Shown piece by piece: positions 8,163 to 16,282 of a stretch of 64,000 nucleotides of DNA. A program made the translations under genes and the position numbers. This stretch comes from Caulobacter soli. GTDB taxonomy: Bacteria; Pseudomonadota; Alphaproteobacteria; Caulobacterales; Caulobacteraceae. The stretch's first letter is position 1. Each line of letters begins with the position of its first letter. Under the pieces are notes generated by a model. The model saw nothing but the letters and a program-made list of their open reading frames with translations, was not told the DNA's origin and ran no database searches. The DNA is taken from assembly GCF_011045195.1 (NCBI RefSeq), contig NZ_CP049199.1:434001-498000 (forward strand). The letters run 5' to 3'.

Positions 8163-8449
8163 TGTCGACTGCGATCGCCCTGCCCGAAACCCTTGATCTG
8201 AAGGCTTCGGGTCCGCTGAAGCAGGCGTTCGTCGAACGCCGCGGCCAGGACATCGAAGTCCATGCCGACCAGGTCCGCCGTCTCGGCGGCCTGTGCCTGC
8301 AGGTCCTGCTCGCCGCCCGCAAGGCGTGGGCCGAGGACGGCAAACCCTTTCTGATCACCGCGCCTTCCGAGGCGTTCGTGGAAACCATCCGTCTGTTCGG
8401 GGCCGAAGGGGCTCTCTTGCAGACCGAACTTCAAGGAGCTGCATCGTGA
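8162..8449 (+). CDS. cheX: Small STAS-domain chemotaxis protein CheX (Caulobacter type)
   Basis: 95-aa protein with an STAS/anti-sigma-antagonist-like pattern: SGPLKQAFVERRGQDIEVHA, then DQVRRLGGLCLQVLLAARKAW, then a C-terminal helix. The usual phosphorylatable Ser/Thr of STAS antagonists falls in RRLGGLCLQ and is not obvious. It is not related to the CheY phosphatase CheX of Thermotoga despite the name. Its ATG overlaps the mcpA stop by one base, and its stop overlaps the cheYI GTG by four, so it is translationally coupled to both. A binding partner within the chemotaxis complex is likely, but I cannot name it from sequence. Confidence 0.8.
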   Translation: MSTAIALPETLDLKASGPLKQAFVERRGQDIEVHADQVRRLGGLCLQVLLAARKAWAEDGKPFLITAPSEAFVETIRLFGAEGALLQTELQGAAS

Positions 8450-8811
8450 CGCGTACTGTCCTCACGGTCGATGACTCGCGTACGATGCGGGACATGCTGC
8501 GCATGGCCCTCGCCGGCGCCGGGTTCAACGTCGTCGAAGCCGTCGACGGCGAACACGGGCTGGAAGTGCTGTCCGCCCATCGCCCCGACGTGATCATCAC
8601 CGACATCAACATGCCCAAGCTGGACGGCTTCGGCTTCATCGAGGCGGTGCGGGTCGACGACGACTATCGCGCCATCCCGATCCTGGTGCTGACCACGGAA
8701 AGCGACCCCAGCAAGAAGCAGCGGGCTCGCGAAGCCGGCGCGACGGGCTGGATCGTCAAGCCGTTCAATCCCGAAAAGCTCGTTGAGGCGATCCGCCGCG
8801 TCGCGGCCTGA
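8446..8811 (+). CDS. cheYI: CheY-type response regulator (cheYI)
   Basis: 121-aa single receiver domain. D9-D10 form the acidic pocket, D53 in TDINMP is the phosphoacceptor, Thr in VLTTES is the switch Thr, and Lys in IVKPFN is the conserved lysine. Start is GTG 8446, overlapping the cheX stop (GTGA) with CAAGGAG upstream; the long frame starting further upstream is read-through of cheX in another frame. As the receiver encoded right before cheA it is a probable direct phosphorylation target of CheA, either controlling the motor switch or acting as a phosphate sink. Confidence 0.93.
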   Translation: MTRTVLTVDDSRTMRDMLRMALAGAGFNVVEAVDGEHGLEVLSAHRPDVIITDINMPKLDGFGFIEAVRVDDDYRAIPILVLTTESDPSKKQRAREAGATGWIVKPFNPEKLVEAIRRVAA

Positions 8812-8859
8812 TGAATCAAGTGCTCTAGGTACTGAAATACCTTTGTAGGAAGTCGGGGA

Positions 8860-11190
8860 ATGGACGAGCTAGAGGCCATCAAGGTCACCTTCTTTCAGGA
8901 ATGCGAGGAACTGCTCGCCGATCTTGAAGGCGGTCTCCTGGCTATTCAGGACGGCAACGACGATGGCGACACCGTCAACGCCGTGTTCCGCGCTGTGCAC
9001 TCGATCAAGGGCGGGGCGGGAGCCTTCGGCCTGGAGCCGCTGGTGCGCTTCGCTCACGTGTTCGAGACGCTGCTCGACGCCCTGCGATCGAACGAGATCC
9101 CCGGCACGCCCGACCTGACCGCTCTTCTGCTGCGCGCCTCCGACGTGCTGGCCGACCATGTCAGCTCGGCCCGCGGGCTGGGCGTGGTCGACATGGACGC
9201 CTCGGCCGCCATGGCCGCCGAGCTGAAGATCGCCACCGACCCCAACGCCGCCCCGGCCGCTCCGGCCCCGGTCGCCGCCGCGCCGGTGGAAGAAGCCCCG
9301 CAATATGTCGACGCCGCGCCGATCGTCATTGGCGCCGACGACGGCATGGACGACGACGACCTGGGCTTCGACTTCCAGCCCATGACCATCACGCTGGACG
9401 CCCAGGCCGCCGACGCGGCCGTGCTGGACGACAACGTCTGGACCGTGTCGATCCGTCCGAAGTCGGACCTATACCGCAAGGCCAACGAAACCGCCCTGCT
9501 GCTGCGCGAGCTGAGCCGCCTGGGTCCGATCCAGGCGACCCTGGACGACAGCGCCATGCCGGCCCTGGAATTCCTCGACGCCGAAGCCGCCTACGTCACG
9601 TGGAGCGTCCGGGTCGAGACCGACCAGGGCGAAGAGGCCATCCGCGAAGTCTTCGAATTCGTCGACGGCGACTGCGACCTGGAGATCACCCGTGGCGAGG
9701 CCCCCGTGGCCGACGTGCTGGCGACCCTGCTGGACGTGACCGCCCCGGCCCCCGAGCCGGAACCCGAGCTGGAAGCCGCCCCGGTCCTGATCGAAGCCCC
9801 CGTCGAGGAGCCGGTCATGGCCGCTCCGGTGGTCGAGATCGCCGAAGTCGCTCCCGCGCCGGCCCCCGCGCCGATCTCGGCTCCCGCGCCGGCCACGCCG
9901 CCGGTCGCCGCCAACGCCCCGGCCGCCCCCGCTGAAAAGGGCGGCGCCAAGCCGGCCCAGATCGACGTCCCGGGTCCGGGCCAGTCGGTGATCCGCGTCG
10001 ACCCCGAGCGCATCGACCACCTGATCGACCTGGTCGGCGAGCTGGTGATCAACCAGGCCATGCTGGCCCAGCGCGTCGGCGAATACGGCATCGCCCCCTC
10101 TTCGAACCTGGCCATGGGCCTGGATGAGCTGGAACAGCTCACCCGCCAGATCCAGGACAGCGTGATGGCCATCCGCGCCCAGCCGGTGAAGTCGGTGTTC
10201 CAGCGCATGCCGCGCCTGGTCCGCGAAGTCGCCAACATGACGGGCAAGCAGGCCCGCCTGGTGATGGACGGCGAGAACACCGAGGTCGACAAGACGGTCA
10301 TCGAGCGTCTGGCCGATCCGATCACCCACATGCTGCGCAACGCCATCGACCACGGGCTGGAAAGCCCCGAGGAGCGCAAGGCGGCCGGCAAGAATCCCGA
10401 AGGCGTCGTGCGCCTGGCCGCCCTGCACCGCAGCGGCCGGATCGTCATCGAGGTCCAGGACGACGGCAAGGGCATCAACCGCGAGCGGGTGCTGTCGATC
10501 GCCGTCAACAAGGGCCTGATCTCGCCGGACCTGACCCTGACCGACGAAGAGATCGACAACCTGATCTTCCTCCCGGGCTTCTCGACCGCCGACAAGATCT
10601 CGGACGTTTCGGGTCGCGGCGTCGGCATGGACGTGGTCAAGCGTTCGGTGCAGGCCCTGGGCGGCCGCATCTCGATCTCCTCGCGTCCGGGCCTGGGCTC
10701 GACCTTCACCCTCAGCCTGCCGCTGACCCTGGCCGTCCTGGACGGCATGGTGGTCGACGTGGCCGGCGAGACCCTGGTCATCCCGCTGGCCTGCATCGTC
10801 GAAAGCCTGCGTCCCAAGCTGGAAGAAATCCGCCCGCTGGGTCCGACCGGTTCGGTCCTGGCCGTGCGCGACAGCTTCGTGCCGCTGATCGACGTGGGCC
10901 TGACCCTGAACTATCGCAGCAAGTCGCCGTCGGCGACCGAGGGCGTGGTGCTGCTGGTCGAGGGCGAGGATGGCTCGCGCGCCGCCCTGGTGGCCGACGC
11001 CATCCACGGTCAGCGCCAGGTGGTCATCAAGTCTCTGGAACAGAACTACCAGCAGGTCGAAGGCGTCGCCGCCGCGACCATCCTGGGCGACGGCCGCGTG
11101 GCCCTGATCCTGGATGTCGACGCGGTGATCAATCTGCGCCGCCGCAGCCCGCCGCCCGTCGTTGATCCCACCCTCATCGCCGCGGAATAG
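8860..11190 (+). CDS. cheA: Chemotaxis histidine kinase CheA
   Basis: 776 aa. The P1/Hpt domain carries the phosphorylated His47 in [14 protein letters not shown]2-like regulator-docking domain occupies about 195-295 ([16 protein letters not shown] onward), followed by an Ala/Pro/Glu-rich linker of some 60 residues. The P3 dimerisation helix begins near [17 protein letters not shown]. The kinase domain has [12 protein letters not shown] (N box), DDGKGIN (G1) and GRGVGMDVV (G2). A C-terminal CheW-like P5 domain binds receptors and CheW. All catalytic boxes are intact. GTAGGAAG precedes ATG 8860. It phosphorylates the CheY proteins and CheB encoded around it. Confidence 0.97.
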   Translation: MDELEAIKVTFFQECEELLADLEGGLLAIQDGNDDGDTVNAVFRAVHSIKGGAGAFGLEPLVRFAHVFETLLDALRSNEIPGTPDLTALLLRASDVLADHVSSARGLGVVDMDASAAMAAELKIATDPNAAPAAPAPVAAAPVEEAPQYVDAAPIVIGADDGMDDDDLGFDFQPMTITLDAQAADAAVLDDNVWTVSIRPKSDLYRKANETALLLRELSRLGPIQATLDDSAMPALEFLDAEAAYVTWSVRVETDQGEEAIREVFEFVDGDCDLEITRGEAPVADVLATLLDVTAPAPEPEPELEAAPVLIEAPVEEPVMAAPVVEIAEVAPAPAPAPISAPAPATPPVAANAPAAPAEKGGAKPAQIDVPGPGQSVIRVDPERIDHLIDLVGELVINQAMLAQRVGEYGIAPSSNLAMGLDELEQLTRQIQDSVMAIRAQPVKSVFQRMPRLVREVANMTGKQARLVMDGENTEVDKTVIERLADPITHMLRNAIDHGLESPEERKAAGKNPEGVVRLAALHRSGRIVIEVQDDGKGINRERVLSIAVNKGLISPDLTLTDEEIDNLIFLPGFSTADKISDVSGRGVGMDVVKRSVQALGGRISISSRPGLGSTFTLSLPLTLAVLDGMVVDVAGETLVIPLACIVESLRPKLEEIRPLGPTGSVLAVRDSFVPLIDVGLTLNYRSKSPSATEGVVLLVEGEDGSRAALVADAIHGQRQVVIKSLEQNYQQVEGVAAATILGDGRVALILDVDAVINLRRRSPPPVVDPTLIAAE

Positions 11191-11194
11191 CTCG

Positions 11195-11662
11195 ATGACC
11201 GAACCCAACACGACCCACAGCAATGAAACCCGCGAACTGATCTCGTTCCGCGTGGTCGAGCAGGAATACTGCGTGGACATCATGGCCGTCCGCGAGATCC
11301 GCGGCTGGAGCCCGGCGACCACGCTGCCGCAATCGCCCAGCTACATGCGCGGCGTGATCAACCTGCGCGGCGCGGTGCTGCCGATCATGGACCTGGCCTG
11401 CCGCATCGGCATGCCGACCACCGAGCCGAACGTGCGCAGCGTGTTCATCGTGGTCCAGGCCGGCGACCGCACGGTCGGCCTGCTGGTCGACGCGGTGTCC
11501 GACATCCTGTCGATCACCGACGACATGTGCCAGCCGACCCCGGACATCGCCTGCGAGAACGTCCGTCACTTCGTGAAGGGCATCATTTCCATCGAAGGGC
11601 GGATGATCAGCGAGATCTCGCTGGACCGCCTGCTCCCCGAGCGCGAGGCCCTGGCCGCCTAG
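11195..11662 (+). CDS. cheW: CheW receptor-kinase coupling protein
   Basis: 155-aa single CheW domain: [21 protein letters not shown] begins the first SH3-like subdomain, and [17 protein letters not shown] is the family hallmark. It links McpA/McpB signalling tips to CheA. I use ATG 11195 (MTEPNT), 4 nt after the cheA stop, rather than the in-frame ATG inside cheA. The last codon is followed directly by the cheR ATG (TAGATG), so the two are translationally coupled. Confidence 0.96.
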   Translation: MTEPNTTHSNETRELISFRVVEQEYCVDIMAVREIRGWSPATTLPQSPSYMRGVINLRGAVLPIMDLACRIGMPTTEPNVRSVFIVVQAGDRTVGLLVDAVSDILSITDDMCQPTPDIACENVRHFVKGIISIEGRMISEISLDRLLPEREALAA

Positions 11663-12535
11663 ATGACCACTTCCTCGATCTCATCCCGCGAGGCCCTCGT
11701 CGATGGCGAGTTCGCCTTCACGAACGCCGACTTCAAGCGGATCGCGGGTCTGCTGTACGACCAGGCCGGCATCAGCCTGCCCGACAGCAAGGCCACGCTG
11801 GTCTATTCGCGCCTGGCCAAGCGCCTGCGCACCCTGGGCCTGAAGACCTTCGCCGAGTACTGCACGTTCGTCGCGCAGGACGGCAATGTCGATGAGCAGC
11901 AGCACATGCTGCGGGCCCTGACGACCAACGTCACCCGGTTCTTCCGCGAGCCGCACCACTTCGACGACCTGCGCGCCAGCATCCTGGAGCCCATGGCCGA
12001 CAAGGTCCGGGCCGGCGGTCGCCTGCGCCTGTGGTCGGCGGCCAGCTCGTCGGGCCAGGAACCCTATTCGATGGCCTTCACGGTGCTGTCGGTGTGGCCG
12101 AACGCCGCCGATCTGGACATCCGGATCCTGGGCACGGACATCGACACCAACGTGCTGGCCACCGGCCGCGAGGCCGTCTACGACGAGGCGCTTCTGGAGG
12201 GTATTCCCGCCAACATGCGCGGCCAGTATTTCGAGCGCGACGCCAGCGACCGCCGCAGCTTCCGCGTCTGCGAGGCGGCCCGCCAGATGGTGGCCTTCCG
12301 CGAGCTGAACCTGAACGGCCCCAGCTGGCCGATGAAAGGCCCGTTCGACGCCATCTTCTGTCGCAACGTGGTGATCTATTTCGACGAGCCCACCCAGGAG
12401 CGGGTCTGGCAGCGCTTCGCGCCGCTGGTCGCCCCGGGCGGCAAGCTCTATGTCGGCCATTCCGAACGCGTGGGTGCTTCCATTACGGCTTTCGAAAGTG
12501 CCGGTCTCACCGCCTACCGCAAGGTGGGTCGCTGA
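11663..12535 (+). CDS. cheR: Chemoreceptor methyltransferase CheR
   Basis: 290 aa. A small N-terminal helical domain (about 20-95, including [15 protein letters not shown]) recognises receptor methylation sites. A Rossmann SAM-binding domain follows with [16 protein letters not shown] and later [14 protein letters not shown], both CheR signatures. It adds methyl groups to Glu residues of receptors; GWEEF and GWQEF at the ends of McpA and McpB are plausible docking tails for it. It starts at the base following the cheW stop and overlaps cheB by one base (TGATG). Confidence 0.96.
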   Translation: MTTSSISSREALVDGEFAFTNADFKRIAGLLYDQAGISLPDSKATLVYSRLAKRLRTLGLKTFAEYCTFVAQDGNVDEQQHMLRALTTNVTRFFREPHHFDDLRASILEPMADKVRAGGRLRLWSAASSSGQEPYSMAFTVLSVWPNAADLDIRILGTDIDTNVLATGREAVYDEALLEGIPANMRGQYFERDASDRRSFRVCEAARQMVAFRELNLNGPSWPMKGPFDAIFCRNVVIYFDEPTQERVWQRFAPLVAPGGKLYVGHSERVGASITAFESAGLTAYRKVGR

Positions 12536-13563
12536 TGGCCAAGATTCGCGTCCTCGTCGTCGACGACTCCGCCACCATGCGCGGCCTGATCACGGCCGCC
12601 CTGACCCGTGACCCCGAGATCGAGGTGGTCGGCGCCGCCGGCGACCCGTTCGAGGCGCGGGGCATGATCAAGGCCCTGAACCCCGACGTCGTCACCCTCG
12701 ACATCGAGATGCCGAACATGAACGGCATCGAGTTCCTCGAGAAGATCATGCGCCTGCGGCCGATGCCGGTGGTCATGGTCTCCAGCCTGACCCAGGCCGG
12801 GGCCGAGATGACCCTGCGCGCGCTGGAGCTGGGCGCGGTCGACTGCGTGGGCAAGCCCACCAACGCGACCGGCACGGCCGAAGCGCTCGCGGAAGTGGCC
12901 GAGAAGGTCAAGGCCGCCGCCCGCGCCTCGGTGCGGACCAAGGCCGACGCCGCGCCGGCCAGCCCGCGCCGCCTCAACTACCTGCCCTCGGGCGACATCG
13001 TGGCGATCGGCTCGTCGACCGGCGGGGTGGAAGCCCTGCTGTCGATCCTGACCCAGTTCCCCGAGACCTGCCCGCCGACGGTGATCACCCAGCACATGCC
13101 GGCCACCTTCACGGCCAGCTTCGCCGCCCGCCTCGACCGGGCCAGCGGCGCCAAGGTGCAGGAAGCCGTCGACGGCGCCCTGCTGGAGCCGGGCAAGGTC
13201 TATGTCGCTCCCGGCGGCGCCACCCACCTGGAAGTGGTTCGCTCGGCCGGGTTGCGCTGCCGCCTGACCCAGGGCGACCCCGTCAGCGGCCACAGGCCTT
13301 CGGTCGACGTGCTCTTCAACTCGGTGGCGCAAGCCGTCGGCGACAAGGCGGTCGGGGCGATCCTGACCGGCATGGGCCGCGACGGCGCGCAGGGCCTTCT
13401 GGCCATGCGCAAGGCCGGGGCCCGCACCCTGGGCCAGGACGAACAGAGTTGCGTCGTCTACGGCATGCCTCGTACGGCTTTTGAACTCGGCGCGGTGGAG
13501 AAGCAGGTCACCCTGTCCTCCATGGGCCAAACCATTCTCGATCTGGCCTCCGCGAGGCGATGA
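12535..13563 (+). CDS. cheB: Chemoreceptor methylesterase/glutamine deamidase CheB
   Basis: 342 aa. The N-terminal receiver ([10 protein letters not shown]; phosphoacceptor in [13 protein letters not shown]) is joined by a linker to a methylesterase domain with GSSTGG (nucleophilic Ser), TQHMP (His) and GMGRDGAQG (Asp) completing the triad. Phosphorylation by CheA should relieve inhibition, so it demethylates receptors and balances CheR. ATG 12535 shares one base with the cheR stop; upstream in-frame codons are read-through of cheR. Confidence 0.96.
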   Translation: MAKIRVLVVDDSATMRGLITAALTRDPEIEVVGAAGDPFEARGMIKALNPDVVTLDIEMPNMNGIEFLEKIMRLRPMPVVMVSSLTQAGAEMTLRALELGAVDCVGKPTNATGTAEALAEVAEKVKAAARASVRTKADAAPASPRRLNYLPSGDIVAIGSSTGGVEALLSILTQFPETCPPTVITQHMPATFTASFAARLDRASGAKVQEAVDGALLEPGKVYVAPGGATHLEVVRSAGLRCRLTQGDPVSGHRPSVDVLFNSVAQAVGDKAVGAILTGMGRDGAQGLLAMRKAGARTLGQDEQSCVVYGMPRTAFELGAVEKQVTLSSMGQTILDLASARR

Positions 13564-13567
13564 ACCC

Positions 13568-13957
13568 ATGCCCCAAGCAAGCACCATTTCCGTTCTCGTC
13601 GTCGATGACCAGCTGACCATGCGGGCGTTGATCCGCAACGCCTTGCAGCAGATCGGTTTCAAGGACATCCGCGAGGCCCCCGACGGCGAGGAGGCTCTGA
13701 AGAACCTCCTGGCCAAGCCGGCCAACCTGGTCATCTCGGACTTCAACATGCCGAAGATGGACGGGCTGGCCCTGCTGCGCGCGGTGCGCTCGCACCCGCC
13801 GATCCGCCAGACGGCCTTCGTCATGCTGACCGGCCGGGCCGACCGCGAGCTGGTCCAGCGCGCCGTGCAGTTCGGCGTCAACAACTACTGCGTCAAACCG
13901 TTCACCGTCCAAGGCCTGAAGGAGAAGATCGAACAGGTCTTCGGTCAGCTGACATGA
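13568..13957 (+). CDS. cheYII: CheY-type response regulator (cheYII)
   Basis: 129-aa receiver with the full set of active residues: VVDDQLTMR, phosphoacceptor Asp in [12 protein letters not shown], Thr in MLTGRAD, Lys in CVKPFT. The acceptor Asp is intact, unlike in cheYIII downstream, where the aligned residue is Ala. The start is ATG 13568 (MPQAST), 4 nt after the cheB stop; the longer frame is cheB read in another frame. Its stop overlaps the cheD start by four bases (ATGA). It is likely one of the motor-acting CheYs. Confidence 0.95.
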   Translation: MPQASTISVLVVDDQLTMRALIRNALQQIGFKDIREAPDGEEALKNLLAKPANLVISDFNMPKMDGLALLRAVRSHPPIRQTAFVMLTGRADRELVQRAVQFGVNNYCVKPFTVQGLKEKIEQVFGQLT

Positions 13958-14526
13958 TGGGCCAAAACCAACCCGCTGACGACTTCGGCCCCTCGATCAA
14001 GGTTCACGTCACCCAGGGCGAAAGCCACGTGTCGTCGGACCCGCAGGTGGTCATGACCACGGTGCTCGGCTCGTGCATCGCCGCCTGCCTGCGCGATCCG
14101 ACGACCGGTATCGGCGGCATGAACCACTTCCTGCTGCCGGACGCGGGCGACCGCAAGAACGACAGCGGCGACGCGGTTCGCTACGGCGCCTACGCCATGG
14201 AGCTGCTGATCAACGGCCTGCTGAAGAAGGGCGCCCGTCGCGACCGTCTTGAGGCCAAGATCTTCGGCGGCGGCAAGCTGTTCGACGGCCTTTCGGACGT
14301 CGGCGCCAGCAACGCCGCCTTCGCCGAGCGCTTCCTGCGTGACGAAGGCATTCCGATCGTGTCATCCAGCACGGGCGGCCTGTCGGCCCGTCGCGTCGAG
14401 TTCTGGCCCGCCTCGGGCCGGGTTCGCCAGCGCCTGGTCGCCGTCGACAACGCTCCGCAGGACGTCCGCCGTCCCGCGCCCGCCCCGATGCCTGCCGCGT
14501 CCAGCGGCGACGTGGATCTGTTCTGA
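13954..14526 (+). CDS. cheD: Chemoreceptor glutamine deamidase CheD
   Basis: 190 aa. [12 protein letters not shown] contains the catalytic Cys, and [11 protein letters not shown] the catalytic His. [13 protein letters not shown] and [13 protein letters not shown] are further CheD-conserved blocks. It converts Gln to Glu in receptor methylation regions and can interact with CheY-P phosphatases in other bacteria. The C-terminal 25 residues are Ala/Pro-rich and probably disordered. It is coupled to cheYII by an ATGA overlap. Confidence 0.95.
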   Translation: MMGQNQPADDFGPSIKVHVTQGESHVSSDPQVVMTTVLGSCIAACLRDPTTGIGGMNHFLLPDAGDRKNDSGDAVRYGAYAMELLINGLLKKGARRDRLEAKIFGGGKLFDGLSDVGASNAAFAERFLRDEGIPIVSSSTGGLSARRVEFWPASGRVRQRLVAVDNAPQDVRRPAPAPMPAASSGDVDLF

Positions 14527-14531
14527 CGCCC

Positions 14532-14933
14532 ATGACCGTACAGCCGCTCGCCTTGACCGACGATTTCGCCACCCAAGAGCAACCCCCGCTGGGGCAGCTT
14601 CCCGTGGGCGAGCTTTCGCGTCGGCTGGCGGCGGAACTGACGGCGGCGGCGATGATCTGCCGCGACTGCGAACACATCGCCGGCGACCTGGCCAGCGGCG
14701 GCGCGGCGCTGGAGAACCTGTCGCGGCTGCAGGCCCTGGACGAACTTAGCCAGCGCCTGCACGGCCTGTCCGACGTGCTGACCCGCATCGGCCAGCATGC
14801 TTCCGGCGAATGGAGCATGGCCGTCGAGCCCCTGCTCGCGGGCCTTGGCCTGGCTGATCTGGTGGTGCGTCTGCGCGACGCCGAGAACCACGAGGGCTGG
14901 AACACCGAGGCCGGCGAACTCGACTTCTTCTAA
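14532..14933 (+). CDS. cheU: CheU, small protein of the Caulobacter che1 cluster
   Basis: 133 aa, soluble, predicted largely helical (LSRRLAAELTAAAMICRDCEH; LENLSRLQALDELSQRL). No domain I can name. The identification rests on position between cheD and cheYIII, as in the C. crescentus che1 cluster, and on suitable length. It starts 5 nt after cheD and ends 3 nt before cheYIII, so it is surely co-translated with them. Weak helical resemblance to CheZ-like or Hpt-like four-helix bundles is possible, but I see no invariant His or phosphatase motif to support it. Confidence 0.7.
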   Translation: MTVQPLALTDDFATQEQPPLGQLPVGELSRRLAAELTAAAMICRDCEHIAGDLASGGAALENLSRLQALDELSQRLHGLSDVLTRIGQHASGEWSMAVEPLLAGLGLADLVVRLRDAENHEGWNTEAGELDFF

Positions 14934-14936
14934 GTC

Positions 14937-15530
14937 ATGCGCGAACCGCTTCACGCCTCGACCCGGATCAATCTGGAGAAGGTCGACCTGCTGCTCGTCG
15001 ACGACAGCGTTCCGTCGTTGAACCTGCTGTCCCAGGTGCTGCTCGGCTTCGGCATCAAGAACCTGACGCGCGCCGATGGCGCCAAGGCGGCTCAGGCCAT
15101 GCTGCGCGAGCGCACCTTCGACCTGGTCATCAGCGCCACCAACATGGCCGGCGTCGACGGCTACGAACTGGTCAAGTGGCAGCGCCGCGGGGCCCTGGAG
15201 GCCAACCGCTATCTGCCGGTGATCCTGGTCTCGGGCCACACCCCGCCCTCGCAGGTGTTCAAGGGCCGCGACGCCGGCGCCAACTTCACGATCGCCAAGC
15301 CGATCACGCCCAAGATCGTGCTGGAGCGGATCCTGTGGGCGGCCAAGGAAGATCGCCAGTTCATCGAGTGCGACAGCTATCTGGGTCCTGATCGCCGGTT
15401 CAAGAACGACGGCCCGCCGTCGGGCGCCGCCGGGCGCCGCCGCGAGGATCCGCCCCAGCCTCTGCGCCCGCCGGGCGCGGCGCAGGACGGGCCCCAGGGT
15501 GAAATCGGCGCCGAGAAGGTGAAGTCATGA
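14937..15530 (+). CDS. cheYIII: CheYIII: receiver lacking the phosphoacceptor Asp, with Arg-rich Cle-type tail
   Basis: 197 aa. The receiver keeps the acidic pocket (D22, D23) and the Lys of IAKPIT (K121). But the phosphoacceptor position is Ala67 (DLVISATNMAGVDG; cheYII has [12 protein letters not shown]). After the receiver comes YLGPDRRF (148-155) and GRRRED (166-171) in a Pro/Gly-rich tail. This resembles the Arg-rich segment of Caulobacter Cle proteins, CheY-like c-di-GMP effectors that act on the flagellar motor; as I recall, the che1 member is CleA. I therefore infer ligand- rather than phosphorylation-controlled output. Its stop overlaps the cheE start (ATGA). Confidence 0.83.
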   Translation: MREPLHASTRINLEKVDLLLVDDSVPSLNLLSQVLLGFGIKNLTRADGAKAAQAMLRERTFDLVISATNMAGVDGYELVKWQRRGALEANRYLPVILVSGHTPPSQVFKGRDAGANFTIAKPITPKIVLERILWAAKEDRQFIECDSYLGPDRRFKNDGPPSGAAGRRREDPPQPLRPPGAAQDGPQGEIGAEKVKS

Positions 15531-15997
15531 GCAATGTTCGCAAATTCCGCGCGCCCAACCGCCTGTCGATGCTGGTCCGGGCGAACGGCGGGGTGATGGC
15601 CAAGGACGCTCTGGCGGCCGCCGACGCGGCGCTGGAGCCGCTGCGCGCCGAATCGCTGGCGGTGCTCGACGCCGCCCTGGCCGAGATCGACAGCCGGTTC
15701 GGCAAGTCGGCGGCGGCCACCCGCGCCAGCGGGGCCTTCCAGGACCTCTACACCCTGGCCCTGCGTATCATCGACGTATCGGGCTTCCTGCCGGGGTCGT
15801 GCGTCGACCAGGCGGCGATCTCGTTCTGCGCCCTGGTCGACAACTGCTCTGAAGCCGGCGCCTGGCGCTGGGACGCCATCGACGTGCACATCAACGCGCT
15901 GCGCCTGCTGCGCACCGCCGACCTCAACCCCGACCAGCGCCGCGCGGTGATCGACGGGCTCAACAAGGTCAGCCAACGTCGTATCGACGAGGGCTGA
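15527..15997 (+). CDS. cheE: CheE, last gene of the che1 cluster
   Basis: 156-aa soluble helical protein (LSMLVRANGGVMAKDALAAA at the N-terminus). I recognise no catalytic motif; identification is by synteny with the C. crescentus che1 cluster, where cheE follows cheYIII. ATG 15527 overlaps the cheYIII stop by four bases. No convincing intrinsic terminator follows (a short CGCGC/GCGCG repeat at about 15999-16013 has no T-run). Function unknown. Confidence 0.72.
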   Translation: MSNVRKFRAPNRLSMLVRANGGVMAKDALAAADAALEPLRAESLAVLDAALAEIDSRFGKSAAATRASGAFQDLYTLALRIIDVSGFLPGSCVDQAAISFCALVDNCSEAGAWRWDAIDVHINALRLLRTADLNPDQRRAVIDGLNKVSQRRIDEG

Positions 15998-16091
15998 ATC
16001 GCGCGGGTCGCGCGGCAAGCTTGGCCGGAATGTGGCCGAAACGACACGGTTGCGGCATCGCTACAATCCGCCACGCTTCAGCCATCTTGTG

Positions 16092-16170
16092 GAGACCGGT
16101 TTCATTTGATACCGGTGACATTGCTACCGGTGTCAGGACAACATCTCGCTGAGATGTGACACCGGTGTCA
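16092..16170 (+). promoter_or_regulatory. Array of four ACCGGT-centred operator-like sites and a 17-nt dyad
   Basis: Within 285 gene-free nt, ACCGGT occurs at 16095, 16111, 16126 and 16161. The last is the core of a perfect 14-bp palindrome, TGACACCGGTGTCA (16157-16170); the second and third copies keep one arm (ACCGGTGACA, ACCGGTGTCA). Between them ACATCTC-GCT-GAGATGT (16141-16157) is a perfect 7-bp dyad abutting the palindrome. A palindrome with central CG and TGACA arms is typical of LacI-family operators. The TonB receptor it precedes is probably controlled from here by a regulator encoded elsewhere. Confidence 0.6.
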
Positions 16171-16282
16171 GAATTAGACGGCCAGAGGAAACGGCCGCGC
16201 GGGAAGGAAGCGCGGACGTAGTCTCGGCCGGGCGGCGCGAAAGCGCCGTTCAAAAGAAACGTGGTCACGGGAGGAGGATCCA

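Noticed and set aside
16157..16170. Palindrome TGACACCGGTGTCA as a terminator
   Set aside because: No T-run and located upstream of a gene; operator is a better explanation.
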